Shown in pieces: positions 44,605 to 53,667 of a stretch of 64,000 nucleotides of DNA. The position numbers were made by a program, and so were the translations under genes. The notes beneath the pieces are model-generated. The model ran no database searches, was not told where the DNA came from, and saw nothing but the letters and a program-made list of their open reading frames with translations. This stretch comes from an uncultured bacterium (GTDB lineage Bacteria > Actinomycetota > Coriobacteriia > Coriobacteriales > Coriobacteriaceae), in contig CAJMMD010000011.1 of the NCBI GenBank assembly GCA_905214465.1, positions 1 to 64,000 of the forward strand. The letters are read 5' to 3'. The first letter of the stretch is position 1, and the number at the start of each line of letters is the position of its first letter.

Positions 44605-44715
44605 GGTGTGCCTCTCACCTCGATGGATAACCCTTGCAAAAACGGCCCGCATCGCGAGCCGTGTACATATGGTGCATGAGAGTTTATACTATCTGACTCG
44701 CTTTTGCCTTCTAAA
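44605..44715 (-). promoter_or_regulatory. aro operon promoter, leader ORF and attenuator-like hairpin
   Basis: On the minus strand a -35-like TTTAGA (44715-44710) and -10-like TAGTAT (44691-44686), 18 bases apart, would start RNA near 44679. An ATG at 44677 then opens a 20-codon frame (stop 44617-44615) with Tyr codon 5, Phe codon 13 and Tyr codon 17, but without a ribosome site, as for a leaderless message. A 9-bp hairpin (ACGGCTCGC-GAT-GCGGGCCGT) with five Ts follows codon 5 directly (44662-44638). This looks like a ribosome-controlled attenuator; no experiment supports it. Confidence 0.5.
44654..44662 (-). terminator. Leader terminator: 5' arm of the aro attenuator hairpin
   Basis: ACGGCTCGC here pairs with GCGGGCCGT at 44650-44642 (one G-T pair, three-base loop), and five Ts (44642-44638) follow on the minus strand. 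The hairpin lies between promoter and first gene, so it must be overridden for the operon to be read. Confidence 0.65.
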
Positions 44716-44767
44716 GTGGGCCGTTGAGCCGCGTCTTCCTCGGAATTGCAAAGCTTTTTCTTTTATT

Positions 44768-44797
44768 TTGATAGCCCGTGGTGCACTTGGGTATAAT
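44768..44797 (+). promoter_or_regulatory. Promoter of tRNA-Arg(CCG)
   Basis: TTGATA and a perfect TATAAT are 18 bases apart, the -10 box ending 11 bases before the tRNA gene. Confidence 0.8.
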
Positions 44798-44808
44798 GCC
44801 AAACGTTG

Positions 44809-44885
44809 GCCCTATTAGCTCAGGGGATTAGAGCGTCTGCCTCCGGAGCAGAAGGCCGTTGGTTCGAATCCAACATGGGGCACCA
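44809..44885 (+). tRNA. tRNA-Arg (anticodon CCG)
   Basis: The 77-base cloverleaf has acceptor stem GCCCTAT with ATGGGGC (one G-T pair), D-arm TAGCTCAGGGGATTAGAGC, anticodon stem TCTGC/GCAGA with loop CTCCGGA (anticodon 44843-44845), T-loop GTTCGAATC and an encoded CCA. It reads CGG codons. Confidence 0.97.
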
Positions 44886-44896
44886 TCGAACGTGAG

Positions 44897-44933
44897 ACCG
44901 TCCGAACCTCGCATGGTCCGGGCGGTTTTTCTT
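44897..44933 (+). terminator. Terminator after tRNA-Arg(CCG)
   Basis: ACCGTCCGAACC pairs with GGTCCGGGCGGT (one G-T pair, one mismatch), followed by TTTTCTT. It ends 17-30 bases before the P-type ATPase start. Confidence 0.75.
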
Positions 44934-44949
44934 ATACCGACGCGACGTG

Positions 44950-47685
44950 ATGGGACGTGGTATGGCAGCAACGGATATCGAGCGCGGACTCTCGACCGCC
45001 GAGGTCGAGGAGCGCATCGCCGCCGGTAAGATCAACCGCAACATGGAGCTCAAGACCAAGTCGGTCAAAGAGCTCATCATCGAGAACCTCTGCACGCTGT
45101 TCAATTTGATCAACGTGATTTTGGCGTTCCTAGTCATTTTGACCGGTTCGTTTAAGAATCTGACGTTCCTGTTCGTAGTGTTCCTCAATACTGCTATTGG
45201 CGTCATCCAGTCCATGCGTTCCAAGAAGATGGTCGATAAGCTCACGCTGCTGACCTCCAAGAAGGCCATTGCGGTGCGCGACGGCGCCGAGGTGGAGCTC
45301 GACCTGGACCAGATCGTGCTCGACGATATCATCCGCCTGGGGCGCGGCGACCAGATTCCCGCTGACGCCGTGGTGGTTTCGGGCGAGGCGCTCGTGAACG
45401 AGAGCCTGCTGACGGGTGAGAGCGACCTCATTAAGAAACAGCCCGGTTCCGAGCTCATGAGCGGCAGCTTTATCGACTCGGGCCTGCTGCGCGCCCGCGT
45501 GATCCATGTCGGCGCCGACAACTACGTGGCCAAAATTAATAACGAGGCGAAGTACGTCAAAAAGGTCAATTCCGAGATCATGAACGCGCTTAACGCCATC
45601 GTGCGCTTTGCGAGCATCATCATGATCCCGCTCGGTTTGGCGTTGTTTGCCTCGAGCGTGAGCGAGCTGTGGGATGCCGCGGGAACCCCAGGCAATAGCG
45701 CGCTTTCGTGGTGCTTCTCCGAGCTGTTGGCTGGTCATGTGCCTTCGTCGGCGCTGCTGTCCACGGTGGGCGCCCTGCTGGGCATGATCCCGCAAGGCCT
45801 GGTGCTGCTGACCTCGTCGGTGCTCGCCATCGCCACGGTGCGCCTGGCCCGCCGCAAGGTGCTGGCGCAGCAGCTCTACTGCATCGAGACGCTCGCGCGC
45901 GTCGACGTGCTGTGCCTGGACAAGACAGGCACCATCACGTCGGGTCGCATGGAGGTCGAGGGCACGTATCCGCTGCCGATCGAGGGCTTTGGCATGGGCG
46001 CGGGGGAGGGCGAAGCCGCCGTTCCCGTCGATACCACGGTGCTCGATTTTGCGCTGGCTAACGTGGCGCGTGCGACTTCGGCCGATGCCAACGAGACCTG
46101 CCAGGCGCTGCTCAACTATTACGCAGATCGCCCGGTCGAGGTGTCTGAGCCGCTGTCGGTCATTCCGTTCTCGTCCTCCAAAAAGTGGAGCGGCGCGTCG
46201 TTTGCGCAGGGCTCCTATGTGATGGGTGCGGCGCAGTTTGTGCTCTCTGATCGTGCGTTTGCCCAGGTCGAGAACCGTGTCGCCGAGCTTGCCGATACCT
46301 GCCGCGTGCTCGTGGTGGCGCGCGTGGACGGCTTTACGCCCGATGGCGATATGGCGGGCGAGGCCGAGCCCGTGGGCTTTGTGACCATCCGCGACGAGAT
46401 TCGTACCTCGGCGGCCGAGACCATCGGCTACTTTAACGAGCAGGGCGTGACCCTCAACGTGATCAGTGGCGACGACCCGCGTACGGTGTCGTCGATCGCT
46501 CGCGTGGTGGGCGTGCCGGGGGCGGACGCTTATGTGGACGCCACGACGCTCGATACGCCGGCCAAGCTCGATGCCGCAGTGGACCGCTACCATGTCTTTG
46601 GTCGTGTGACCCCGCAGCAGAAGCGCGAGCTCGTGCAGGCACTCAAGCGCCGCGAGCACACCGTGGCCATGACAGGCGACGGCGTCAACGACGTGCTGGC
46701 GCTCAAGGAGGCCGACTGCTCCGTGGCCATGGCGGCCGGCTCCGATGCCGCGCGTAACGTGGCCGAGATCGTGCTCGTCGACAACGACTTTGCCTCGATG
46801 CCCGCCGTGGTGGCCGAGGGCCGTCGCTCCATCAACAACCTGCAGCGTTCGGCTTCGCTGTTCTTGACCAAGACGCTGTTCTCGATGGGCCTGGCGGCGC
46901 TGTGCATCGCGCTGCCGCCGTACCCCTTCGAGCCCATCCAGATGACGCTCATTAACTTCTTCTGCATCGGCGCGCCGGGCTTTGTGTTGGGCCTGGAGCC
47001 CAACAATGCTCGCGTGAAGGGTGCGTTTTTGACCAACGTGCTCAAGCGTGCGCTGCCGGCGTCGCTTGCGGTCATTATGGCCGCGGCGCTCGATATCTTT
47101 GTGGCGCGCGTGTTTGGCTTTAGCCAGCTCACGCTGTCTACGATGTGCCTGCTTACGTCGTGCGCGGCGAGCGTCAGCCTGATCTGGCGTATCTCGCAGC
47201 CCCTCACACCCTTGCGCGTGGCGCTCTTTGTGTTTGTAGTCGCCGGCATCCTGGTGGGCGTTATCGGATTCCCGGAGCTGCTGTCTATTGCCAACCTGTC
47301 GATGGGCCAGATGGTTATCTTGGCTGTCATCGTGGCCTTTACCTGCTCGGTGTTCTTTAAGCTCGCCACGATGATGGATTCGCTTAAGCCGCGTCGTCGT
47401 CATGCCGCAACTGGTTTTGGCCGCGGTGTGCGCGTCCGCCTGGGTCGCGGTGGCGGTAAGGTGAGCTCGACGGGTTCGACGGCGGAGCGTTTTGCCATGC
47501 GCGTCGCCGCCGACATGGCGCAGCGCCGCGAAGCTCGCACCGTTCGCGAGGCCGAGGCCCGTGCACTCGAGGGCGTGGCGCAGACCCAACCCAAGAAAAA
47601 GAAGAGCGCCGGTGCCAAGCGCTCCCGCGTGACCAAATCGGCCCAGGGCATTAAGGTCTCGATGCCAAGCAAAAAGAAGAAGTAA
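44950..47685 (+). CDS. P-type cation ATPase (CtpE-like)
   Basis: The product is about 911 aa. ATG 44950 and ATG 44962 are both possible starts; neither has a strong ribosome site. It has the actuator motif LTGES, phosphorylation site DKTGTIT, hinge GDGVNDVLALKEAD and about 10 membrane helices. The helix-4 motif IPQGLVLLTSSVLA resembles CtpE-type ATPases (PEGL replaced by PQGL), a family linked to calcium uptake in mycobacteria; the ion here is inferred. A C-terminal tail of about 100 residues is very basic and Lys-rich, beyond the last helix. The gene directly follows the tRNA terminator. Confidence 0.85.
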   Translation: MGRGMAATDIERGLSTAEVEERIAAGKINRNMELKTKSVKELIIENLCTLFNLINVILAFLVILTGSFKNLTFLFVVFLNTAIGVIQSMRSKKMVDKLTLLTSKKAIAVRDGAEVELDLDQIVLDDIIRLGRGDQIPADAVVVSGEALVNESLLTGESDLIKKQPGSELMSGSFIDSGLLRARVIHVGADNYVAKINNEAKYVKKVNSEIMNALNAIVRFASIIMIPLGLALFASSVSELWDAAGTPGNSALSWCFSELLAGHVPSSALLSTVGALLGMIPQGLVLLTSSVLAIATVRLARRKVLAQQLYCIETLARVDVLCLDKTGTITSGRMEVEGTYPLPIEGFGMGAGEGEAAVPVDTTVLDFALANVARATSADANETCQALLNYYADRPVEVSEPLSVIPFSSSKKWSGASFAQGSYVMGAAQFVLSDRAFAQVENRVAELADTCRVLVVARVDGFTPDGDMAGEAEPVGFVTIRDEIRTSAAETIGYFNEQGVTLNVISGDDPRTVSSIARVVGVPGADAYVDATTLDTPAKLDAAVDRYHVFGRVTPQQKRELVQALKRREHTVAMTGDGVNDVLALKEADCSVAMAAGSDAARNVAEIVLVDNDFASMPAVVAEGRRSINNLQRSASLFLTKTLFSMGLAALCIALPPYPFEPIQMTLINFFCIGAPGFVLGLEPNNARVKGAFLTNVLKRALPASLAVIMAAALDIFVARVFGFSQLTLSTMCLLTSCAASVSLIWRISQPLTPLRVALFVFVVAGILVGVIGFPELLSIANLSMGQMVILAVIVAFTCSVFFKLATMMDSLKPRRRHAATGFGRGVRVRLGRGGGKVSSTGSTAERFAMRVAADMAQRREARTVREAEARALEGVAQTQPKKKKSAGAKRSRVTKSAQGIKVSMPSKKKK

Positions 47686-47788
47686 CTACGCGCCCTGGCG
47701 ATGTTGAATTGGTGCCTTGCTCCTGTGGGGCCGTGGCGATGTTATGCTCTAACCTCGATTGTTTGAATTGCTTCGAAAAGAGGATGCC

Positions 47789-48931
47789 GTGATCTGTCCG
47801 CATTGCCTTAAGACCATCGAGGACGGCGCCTCGTTCTGCCCCTACTGCAACGCCTATGTGGGTCCGGGCGATGGTCCGGAGCACACCGAGTTCGTGTTCT
47901 GTGAGGGCTGCGGTGCCCGTCTTTCTCCGCATGATCGTACGTGCCCCAAATGCGGACGCCCCGCTCCGGGTATCCTCTCCGAGGACGCGGCAGCATCCGA
48001 CCTGGCAGCGGGCCGCACGGCGGGCTTTCCGCGCCTAACGCAAGAGCAGATCGATACCGAGGTGCCGCATGCGCCGGCCTCTGCCGCTGCGGTGCTTTCA
48101 GACGCCGCCGACCCCAATGAGACCTGCGTGCTGCCGGCTTTCGATAAGGATTTCGGTATCCCCAAGGTCGATATTCCCATGCCCGTTTCCCTGCATGACG
48201 ATGCTCAAAAACCCAAGCGCAAGGTGCACCCCGACGAGGACGCCTATCACAAGCACAAGCGTCATATTCCCAAGCCGCTTATCGTCATCGCGGTCCTTGC
48301 CGTCGTTTGCGGCGGTGCCTATTGGTTCGTGACGACCGATCCCATGGGTGTTATGCCCGGCTTCTACGACCAGTTTGGCCAAGCTGCACAAACCACCTTC
48401 CCCACGCGCCAAAAGGGCGAGGCGACTGAGGACGATACCAAGCAGGACGATTCTGCCGAGGTGGTTCAGGAAGAAACCGTGCTCACCGATGATCAGCTCT
48501 ATACCAGGCTCGACGGTCTGTATCAGACCATCGTGTCCTACGCTGACGAGGACCAGATCGGCGAGGTCATCGATTCCTTTAACAACGGTTATCTCCGAAC
48601 GCCGCTGTCCACCCGTCAGGAGCTGTCGCAGAGTGCCTACGCCCTGCGCGACCAGATCAAAAAGACGCAAGATGAGCTCAACAACCTGAAAGTACAGGAC
48701 GATACGGTCTATGCGGATGACATCGCCCACTTAAAGCAGCTTGCCGAGTGGATGTATGAGCGCGTCGACGTGATCTGCCAGAGCTGGGATATCTCGCTGG
48801 CCATTCCCGATGGCGAGTCGATGAGTTCCCACCAAAGCGAGATCCTGGCGCCCATCGCGCAGGGCGGCAACAGCGCGCTGAACCAGTACGATGCCAATGT
48901 GGGTTCCTGGAAGCCGCAGCAGCGTTCCTAA
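47789..48931 (+). CDS. Zinc-ribbon membrane-anchored protein
   Basis: The GTG at 47789 with AAGAGG upstream gives a 380-aa product beginning ICPHCLKTIEDG. Two zinc ribbons (CPHC/CPYC and CEGC/CPKC) fill the first 60 residues. A linker, a basic stretch and one membrane helix (IVIAVLAVVCGGAYWFV, about residue 175) follow, and then an extracytoplasmic helical domain. No enzyme motif is visible. The layout suggests a cytoplasmic metal-binding head with an outside sensor or adaptor; function unknown. Confidence 0.75.
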   Translation: MICPHCLKTIEDGASFCPYCNAYVGPGDGPEHTEFVFCEGCGARLSPHDRTCPKCGRPAPGILSEDAAASDLAAGRTAGFPRLTQEQIDTEVPHAPASAAAVLSDAADPNETCVLPAFDKDFGIPKVDIPMPVSLHDDAQKPKRKVHPDEDAYHKHKRHIPKPLIVIAVLAVVCGGAYWFVTTDPMGVMPGFYDQFGQAAQTTFPTRQKGEATEDDTKQDDSAEVVQEETVLTDDQLYTRLDGLYQTIVSYADEDQIGEVIDSFNNGYLRTPLSTRQELSQSAYALRDQIKKTQDELNNLKVQDDTVYADDIAHLKQLAEWMYERVDVICQSWDISLAIPDGESMSSHQSEILAPIAQGGNSALNQYDANVGSWKPQQRS

Positions 48932-48969
48932 AATTAGTTCGCCATAGTCGGCATAACCTACGTGCGCAA

Positions 48970-48999
48970 TTGATGTAAACCCGTGCTTATTGCTACAAT
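48970..48999 (+). promoter_or_regulatory. Promoter of the cyclophilin gene
   Basis: TTGATG and TACAAT are 18 bases apart, with the -10 box 39 bases before the ATG. Confidence 0.7.
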
Positions 49000-49038
49000 T
49001 CGTACAAATATGCTTTAAACGCACGAGGAAGGAACCAC

Positions 49039-49581
49039 ATGTTTGGTTTTAAGAAAGAGCTCTACACGCCCGAGTATCAGCTTGTCGGCGACGAGTGCGC
49101 CGTAATCGAGACGTCGAAGGGTACCATCAAGGTCAAGTTTGACGGCGAGGGCGCTCCCATTCATGTCGCGAACTTCTGCGAGCTTTCCACGATGGGCTTC
49201 TATGATGGCCTTAAGTTCCATCGCTATGTGCCCGGTTTTGTTATCCAGGGCGGCGACCCCAATACCCGCGACATGTCCGGCGCCGACGTCGCTGCCGGTC
49301 TTGAGGGCCCCGACGGTATGCCCGGTACCGGTGGCCCCGGCTACTGCATCAAGGGCGAGTTTGCCACCAATCCGCGCAACAGCCATGTCGATGGCGCCCT
49401 TGCCATGGCACGCTCCATGGACCCCGATTCCGCGGGTTCGCAGTTCTACTTCTGCCTGGGTGCCCAGCATAACCTCGATTCCGGTTACACCGTCTTTGGT
49501 ACCACGGTCGAGGGTCTCGATGTGATTTCGCAGCTGCGTGCCGGCGACGAGATCGTCCATGTCGAGATCGTTCACGAGTAA
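49039..49581 (+). CDS. Cyclophilin-type peptidyl-prolyl cis-trans isomerase
   Basis: The 180-aa product has FHRYVPGFVIQGGDP and SAGSQFYFCLG, the cyclophilin signatures that include the catalytic Arg and the Phe/Gln pocket. There is no signal peptide, so it acts in the cytoplasm as a folding catalyst. GAGGAAGG precedes the ATG. It is followed 11 bases later by a TPR protein gene, probably one operon. Confidence 0.93.
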   Translation: MFGFKKELYTPEYQLVGDECAVIETSKGTIKVKFDGEGAPIHVANFCELSTMGFYDGLKFHRYVPGFVIQGGDPNTRDMSGADVAAGLEGPDGMPGTGGPGYCIKGEFATNPRNSHVDGALAMARSMDPDSAGSQFYFCLGAQHNLDSGYTVFGTTVEGLDVISQLRAGDEIVHVEIVHE

Positions 49582-49592
49582 AGGGGACTTCC

Positions 49593-50897
49593 TTGAATAG
49601 CCAGCTGATCCAACAGGGCCGCGCCGCTTACCGCGCGGGTGATTTTTCTGCTGCAGCCCAGATGCTTGGGGCGGCAAAGACTCCCGATGAGATTATGGGC
49701 GAGGCCGATCACCTTCGTGGCAACGCCTTGATGCACCTTGGCATGTATGCCGAGGCCGCCGAGGCCTATGCCGCCGCCCTCAACGACGGTACCTACGGCA
49801 AGCGCGGCGCGCTGCTCACCAACCGCGGCAAGGCGCTCGCCGCCGTGGGCGACTACACGACGGCCGCTCAGGCTTTCTCTGCCGCTACGCAGGATGCTTC
49901 CTATGCCACGCCGTTCAAGGCCTATCTGGGCCTGGGCAATGCGCTGTTCCAGTCGGGCGACTATGCCAACGCGGGAACCGCCTTCCGTCAGGCTGCCATC
50001 GACGGCGCCAATCCGGCTCCTGCCGCCGCACTCGGCGAGCTCGGTCGTTGCTTCATTAAGCTCGGCCGTCCGGCGGATGCCGTGGAGACTTATCGCACGG
50101 CTATCGACTTTGCCGGCCCCCGCGACGACACGCGTGCGCTCAACGCCGGCATGGGTCAGGCGCTTTCTGCCGCCGGCCGTCCCTCCGACGCACTCGACGC
50201 CTTTAATGCCGCTACTGCCGATGGCATCTACCAGCTCACCTCCGAGCAGGCCGATGAGCTTGCCCGCGTGCAGGATTCGCTTGCCGCGCTGTCTGCCCAG
50301 ACGGCTATGGCCACGGCTCCGGCGCCCGCGATGGACGCTCCTGCCGTCGATCCGCTCGATCCTACGGGCGCGACCGGTCAGTTTATGCCTGATCCCTCGG
50401 ACACCGGCTTCTTTACGCTGTCCGAGTCCGAGATGGTCCAGCAGGACCGTCAGGATCGCAAGCAGGCCAAGGTCCGTCGTCGCCATCGCCATACGGGTCT
50501 CAAAGTCTTCATCGTGCTGCTTCTGCTCATTTTGATCGCCGCGGGCGGTCTGGGCTTTGCCTACACGCGCGGCTTTGGCTTCCCGTCTCAGGAGTCTGTC
50601 GTTACCGATCTGTTCCAGGCTGCCGGCGACGGTGACGCCGCAAAGGCCGAGTCTTGCCTGGCCTCGAGCCTGTCCGAGGACGCTAAGTCGATGATCATCT
50701 CCTCGATTCCGCAGGGTGCCACCGTGTCCGTCGAGGGCATGGATCAGTCCATGACCGAGACGACCGCCAAGGTGAAGGCATCGCTGTCCAAGGGCGGCGA
50801 GCAGGAGTACACCGTCAAATTCGTGCGCTCCGACAACCATATCGGCTGGGCCGTTTCTTCGCTCGATATGGATTTCTCGGCTGCTGACAACCAGTAG
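49593..50897 (+). CDS. TPR-repeat membrane protein
   Basis: The TTG start has AAGGGG six bases upstream. The 434-aa product has an N-terminal array of about six TPR-like helix pairs (AYRAGDFSAAAQML, AYAAALNDGTYG, ALFQSGDYANAG and similar) to about residue 230. A basic linker, one membrane helix near residue 310 (VFIVLLLLILIAAGGLGF) and an outside C-terminal domain of about 110 residues resembling DUF4878-type folds follow. It probably serves as a protein-interaction scaffold. A hairpin lies after it. Confidence 0.8.
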   Translation: MNSQLIQQGRAAYRAGDFSAAAQMLGAAKTPDEIMGEADHLRGNALMHLGMYAEAAEAYAAALNDGTYGKRGALLTNRGKALAAVGDYTTAAQAFSAATQDASYATPFKAYLGLGNALFQSGDYANAGTAFRQAAIDGANPAPAAALGELGRCFIKLGRPADAVETYRTAIDFAGPRDDTRALNAGMGQALSAAGRPSDALDAFNAATADGIYQLTSEQADELARVQDSLAALSAQTAMATAPAPAMDAPAVDPLDPTGATGQFMPDPSDTGFFTLSESEMVQQDRQDRKQAKVRRRHRHTGLKVFIVLLLLILIAAGGLGFAYTRGFGFPSQESVVTDLFQAAGDGDAAKAESCLASSLSEDAKSMIISSIPQGATVSVEGMDQSMTETTAKVKASLSKGGEQEYTVKFVRSDNHIGWAVSSLDMDFSAADNQ

Positions 50898-50919
50898 TGA
50901 CCTTATGGGATTTAGCTTT

Positions 50920-50952
50920 GCCCGGCGCTTCACCGCAAGTGAGGTGCCGGGC
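50920..50952 (+). terminator. Terminator before mreB
   Basis: A 14-bp inverted repeat (GCCCGGCGCTTCAC with GTGAGGTGCCGGGC, two G-T pairs) with loop CGCAA. The following T-run is weak. Confidence 0.6.
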
Positions 50953-51012
50953 TTGCGCTAGTATGATGAGCTAGTAGTTTTCCAGCAATCATCCAACACA
51001 TCAGGAGTTGCG

Positions 51013-52056
51013 TTGTTTTCTTTGATGGATATGTTCTTCGGTAGCTATGCGGGCGATCTTGCCATCGACCTCGGCACCGCAAATACGCTTGTCTCCGTGC
51101 GCGGCAAGGGCATCGTTATTCGCGAGCCCTCTGTTGTTGCCATCGACAAGAACGACGAGCGCATCCTGGCGGTCGGTATCGAGGCAAAGCGCATGCTCGG
51201 CCGTACGCCCGGCAACATCGTGGCCGTTCGTCCCCTGAAGGACGGCGTCATCGCCGACTTCGATGTTACCGAGGCCATGCTTCGCTACTTTATCGACAAG
51301 GCGTCCGAGAAGCGCTATCCGTGGACTCCGCGTCCGCGTGTTGTCGTCTGCGTTCCCTCCGGTGTCACGTCGGTCGAGAAGCGCGCTGTCTTTGAGGCCA
51401 CGATCCAGGCCGGCGCCCGCCAGGCCTATCTGATCGAAGAGCCTATGGCAGCTGCTATCGGCGCCGACCTGCCCGTCGAGGAACCCACCGGCTCCATGGT
51501 CATCGACATCGGCGGCGGTACCACCGAGGTTGCCGTTATCGCTATGGGCGGCATTGTCGTTTCGCAGTCCATTCGTATTGCCGGTGACGAGTTCGATCAG
51601 GCCATCCTCACGCACGTTCGCGATGCCTACAACCTGGCCATCGGCGAGCGTACGGCAGAGGACATCAAGATCAAGGTCGGCTCCGCCGTGCCGCTCAAGG
51701 ATGAGCTCGACGTCGAGGTCAACGGCCGCGACGTGATCACCGGTCTGCCCAAGACCGTGCGCATCGAGAGCGAGGAGATTCGTCGCGCACTCAACAAGCC
51801 GCTCGACGAGATGGCCAAGGCCGTCAAGGACGCACTCGACGCTACGCCTCCCGATCTTGCCTCGGACCTTATGTACTACGGCATTTTGCTGACCGGTGGC
51901 GGCGCGCTGCTGCGCGGTCTCGACGTGCGCCTGCGCGATGAGACCGGTGTTTCGGTCAACGTCAGCCCCACGGCGCTCGATAACGTCGTTAACGGCTGTG
52001 CCCGCGTGCTCGAGGCCAATGCGTTTGATGGCGGCTTCGTCCAGACCAATGCTTAA
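51013..52056 (+). CDS. mreB: Rod shape-determining protein MreB
   Basis: The TTG with AGGAG five bases upstream starts a 347-aa actin homologue. DLAIDLGTANTLV (phosphate-1), VIDIGGGTTEVAV (phosphate-2) and LTGGGALLRGLD (adenosine motif) are typical, as is VPSGVTSVEKRAV. MreB filaments lie under the membrane and organise side-wall synthesis. It leads the elongation cluster mreBCD-mrdA-rodA. Confidence 0.97.
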   Translation: MFSLMDMFFGSYAGDLAIDLGTANTLVSVRGKGIVIREPSVVAIDKNDERILAVGIEAKRMLGRTPGNIVAVRPLKDGVIADFDVTEAMLRYFIDKASEKRYPWTPRPRVVVCVPSGVTSVEKRAVFEATIQAGARQAYLIEEPMAAAIGADLPVEEPTGSMVIDIGGGTTEVAVIAMGGIVVSQSIRIAGDEFDQAILTHVRDAYNLAIGERTAEDIKIKVGSAVPLKDELDVEVNGRDVITGLPKTVRIESEEIRRALNKPLDEMAKAVKDALDATPPDLASDLMYYGILLTGGGALLRGLDVRLRDETGVSVNVSPTALDNVVNGCARVLEANAFDGGFVQTNA

Positions 52057-52077
52057 TTTCCAAAAGGTGGATTCCAT

Positions 52078-53076
52078 TTGGCACGATCTTCGGGTTTCTC
52101 CACAAATCTGAATACCAAGCGACAATCAACGGGTATGCGCCCGTTGATTGTTTTCAGCCTGATTTCGGTGTTGCTGCTCACGTTTTACATCCGCGAGGGC
52201 GAGGCAGGACCGATTCATGCCGTGCGCTCGGGCGTGACGACGATTACCTCGCCGGTGCGCTTTGTGGGCTCGGCTGTGGCGGCTCCCTTCAATGCGATCG
52301 GTAACGTGTTCTCTAACCTTACGGCGTCGCAGGACACGCTTGACGAGCTTAAGAAGCAAAACGAGGAACTGACCTCTAAGGTTGCTGAGCTCTCCGAGGC
52401 TCAAAAGACCGCCGAGCGTCTGGAGGGGCTGGTCGGCCTGCAGTCGACCTATAACCTCAAATCGACCGCTGCTCGTATCGTTGGTGCCTCCGGCGATGCC
52501 TGGACCTCGACCGTTACCATCGACAAGGGCTCTGCCGACGGCCTTACCATCAACATGCCCGTGACGAGTTCTGCCGGTGTTATCGGCCAGATTATCGAGG
52601 TATCGGCCAAGACCTCTACCGTGCGCCTGATTGGCGACGAGAACTCCGGCGTATCCGCCATGGTGCAGGACACGCGCGCCCAGGGTATGCTGCAGGGTCA
52701 GGCTGACGGCACGCTGCGTCTTGAGTACGTGAGCGTCGACTCCGATGTTAAGGTTGGCGACATCATCGTGACCTCGGGCATTGGCGGTGTGTTCCCCAAG
52801 GGTCTACCGCTCGGCACCGTCTCGTCGGTTGAAAAATCCGCAAACGACGTGTACTACACCATTGTGGTGCGCGCCCAGACGACGGCCGAGAACAACGAGG
52901 AAGTGCTGGTCATCACCTCGCTGACCGACGAACAGTCGGCCTCGGATGAGGACGTGAGCACCGCTAATAGCACGCCGCAGGGAACGTCGCGCGATGCTGC
53001 GACCAAGACGAAGGACGAGAGCTCGGATGACGGTTCCGACACGTCCGAGACGACCGATTCCGGCTCGAGCGAATAG
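52078..53076 (+). CDS. mreC: Rod shape-determining protein MreC
   Basis: The TTG start follows AAGGTGG. The 332-aa product has one N-terminal membrane helix (PLIVFSLISVLLLTFYI), a coiled coil (about 80-115) and the beta-rich MreC core with DKGSADGLTINMPV and SGIGGVFPKGLPLG. An acidic Ser/Thr/Asp-rich tail of about 50 residues ends the protein. MreC is the outside scaffold of the elongasome. Confidence 0.95.
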   Translation: MARSSGFSTNLNTKRQSTGMRPLIVFSLISVLLLTFYIREGEAGPIHAVRSGVTTITSPVRFVGSAVAAPFNAIGNVFSNLTASQDTLDELKKQNEELTSKVAELSEAQKTAERLEGLVGLQSTYNLKSTAARIVGASGDAWTSTVTIDKGSADGLTINMPVTSSAGVIGQIIEVSAKTSTVRLIGDENSGVSAMVQDTRAQGMLQGQADGTLRLEYVSVDSDVKVGDIIVTSGIGGVFPKGLPLGTVSSVEKSANDVYYTIVVRAQTTAENNEEVLVITSLTDEQSASDEDVSTANSTPQGTSRDAATKTKDESSDDGSDTSETTDSGSSE

Positions 53077-53087
53077 GGGGCATGTCC

Positions 53088-53654
53088 ATGGATCTACACG
53101 AGCAGGGGATGAGCTCCCGCACGTTTGTAATCGCCGCCATCGTGTGCGTGCTGCTGCAGGCAGGCCTGGCACCGCAGATCTCCATTGCGGGCGGTCGCGT
53201 CAACTTTATGATTATCCTGGTGTGCCTAAGCGTGTTCTCGGGCGACCCGACCCGTGCCGTCGTGTGCGGTTTTTGCAGCGGCTTGTTCTATGACCTTTCC
53301 GCTGCCGTGCCGGTGGGCGTTATGTCGCTCCTGCTGACCGTGGGTTCTTTTGCCCTGGTGCATAGCGCTGCCGGTCAGACGGGCGGTGCCCCGAGTGCGC
53401 GCGGCATCACGGTGGGCGCCTTCGCGTTCGTCATTAATGTGATCTACAGCATCATCTTGCTGTTTATGGGTTTGGAGACGAGCTTTGTCGTGGCGATCTT
53501 CGGCCATGCGCTGCCGTCTTCGATCCTGACGGGTCTGGTTGCCATTCCGTTTTTGATGTCCGGCGTCGTGCCGCAGTCCGGTTATGGATTCTCCGCACGT
53601 GGCGGACGCCAGACGGGCATGCGCTTTAAGCCCAAGACCCGTAAGCTCAAATAG
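53088..53654 (+). CDS. mreD: Rod shape-determining protein MreD
   Basis: The 188-aa product is a membrane protein with five or six helices and the MreD block FCSGLFYDL. The ATG at 53088 is preferred to 53082 because AGGGGG ends only one base before the latter. The basic tail (RFKPKTRKLK) is cytoplasmic. It works with MreC. Confidence 0.9.
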   Translation: MDLHEQGMSSRTFVIAAIVCVLLQAGLAPQISIAGGRVNFMIILVCLSVFSGDPTRAVVCGFCSGLFYDLSAAVPVGVMSLLLTVGSFALVHSAAGQTGGAPSARGITVGAFAFVINVIYSIILLFMGLETSFVVAIFGHALPSSILTGLVAIPFLMSGVVPQSGYGFSARGGRQTGMRFKPKTRKLK

Positions 53655-53667
53655 GGGAGGCTCGTAG

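Noticed and set aside
44615..44652. Extended start of aroF at 44652
   Set aside because: The extra residues are not part of the enzyme family, and GAGGTGAGAGG lies just before the ATG at 44604.
45130..47589. An 819-codon minus-strand frame over the P-type ATPase gene
   Set aside because: Antisense shadow; the plus strand has all P-type ATPase motifs.
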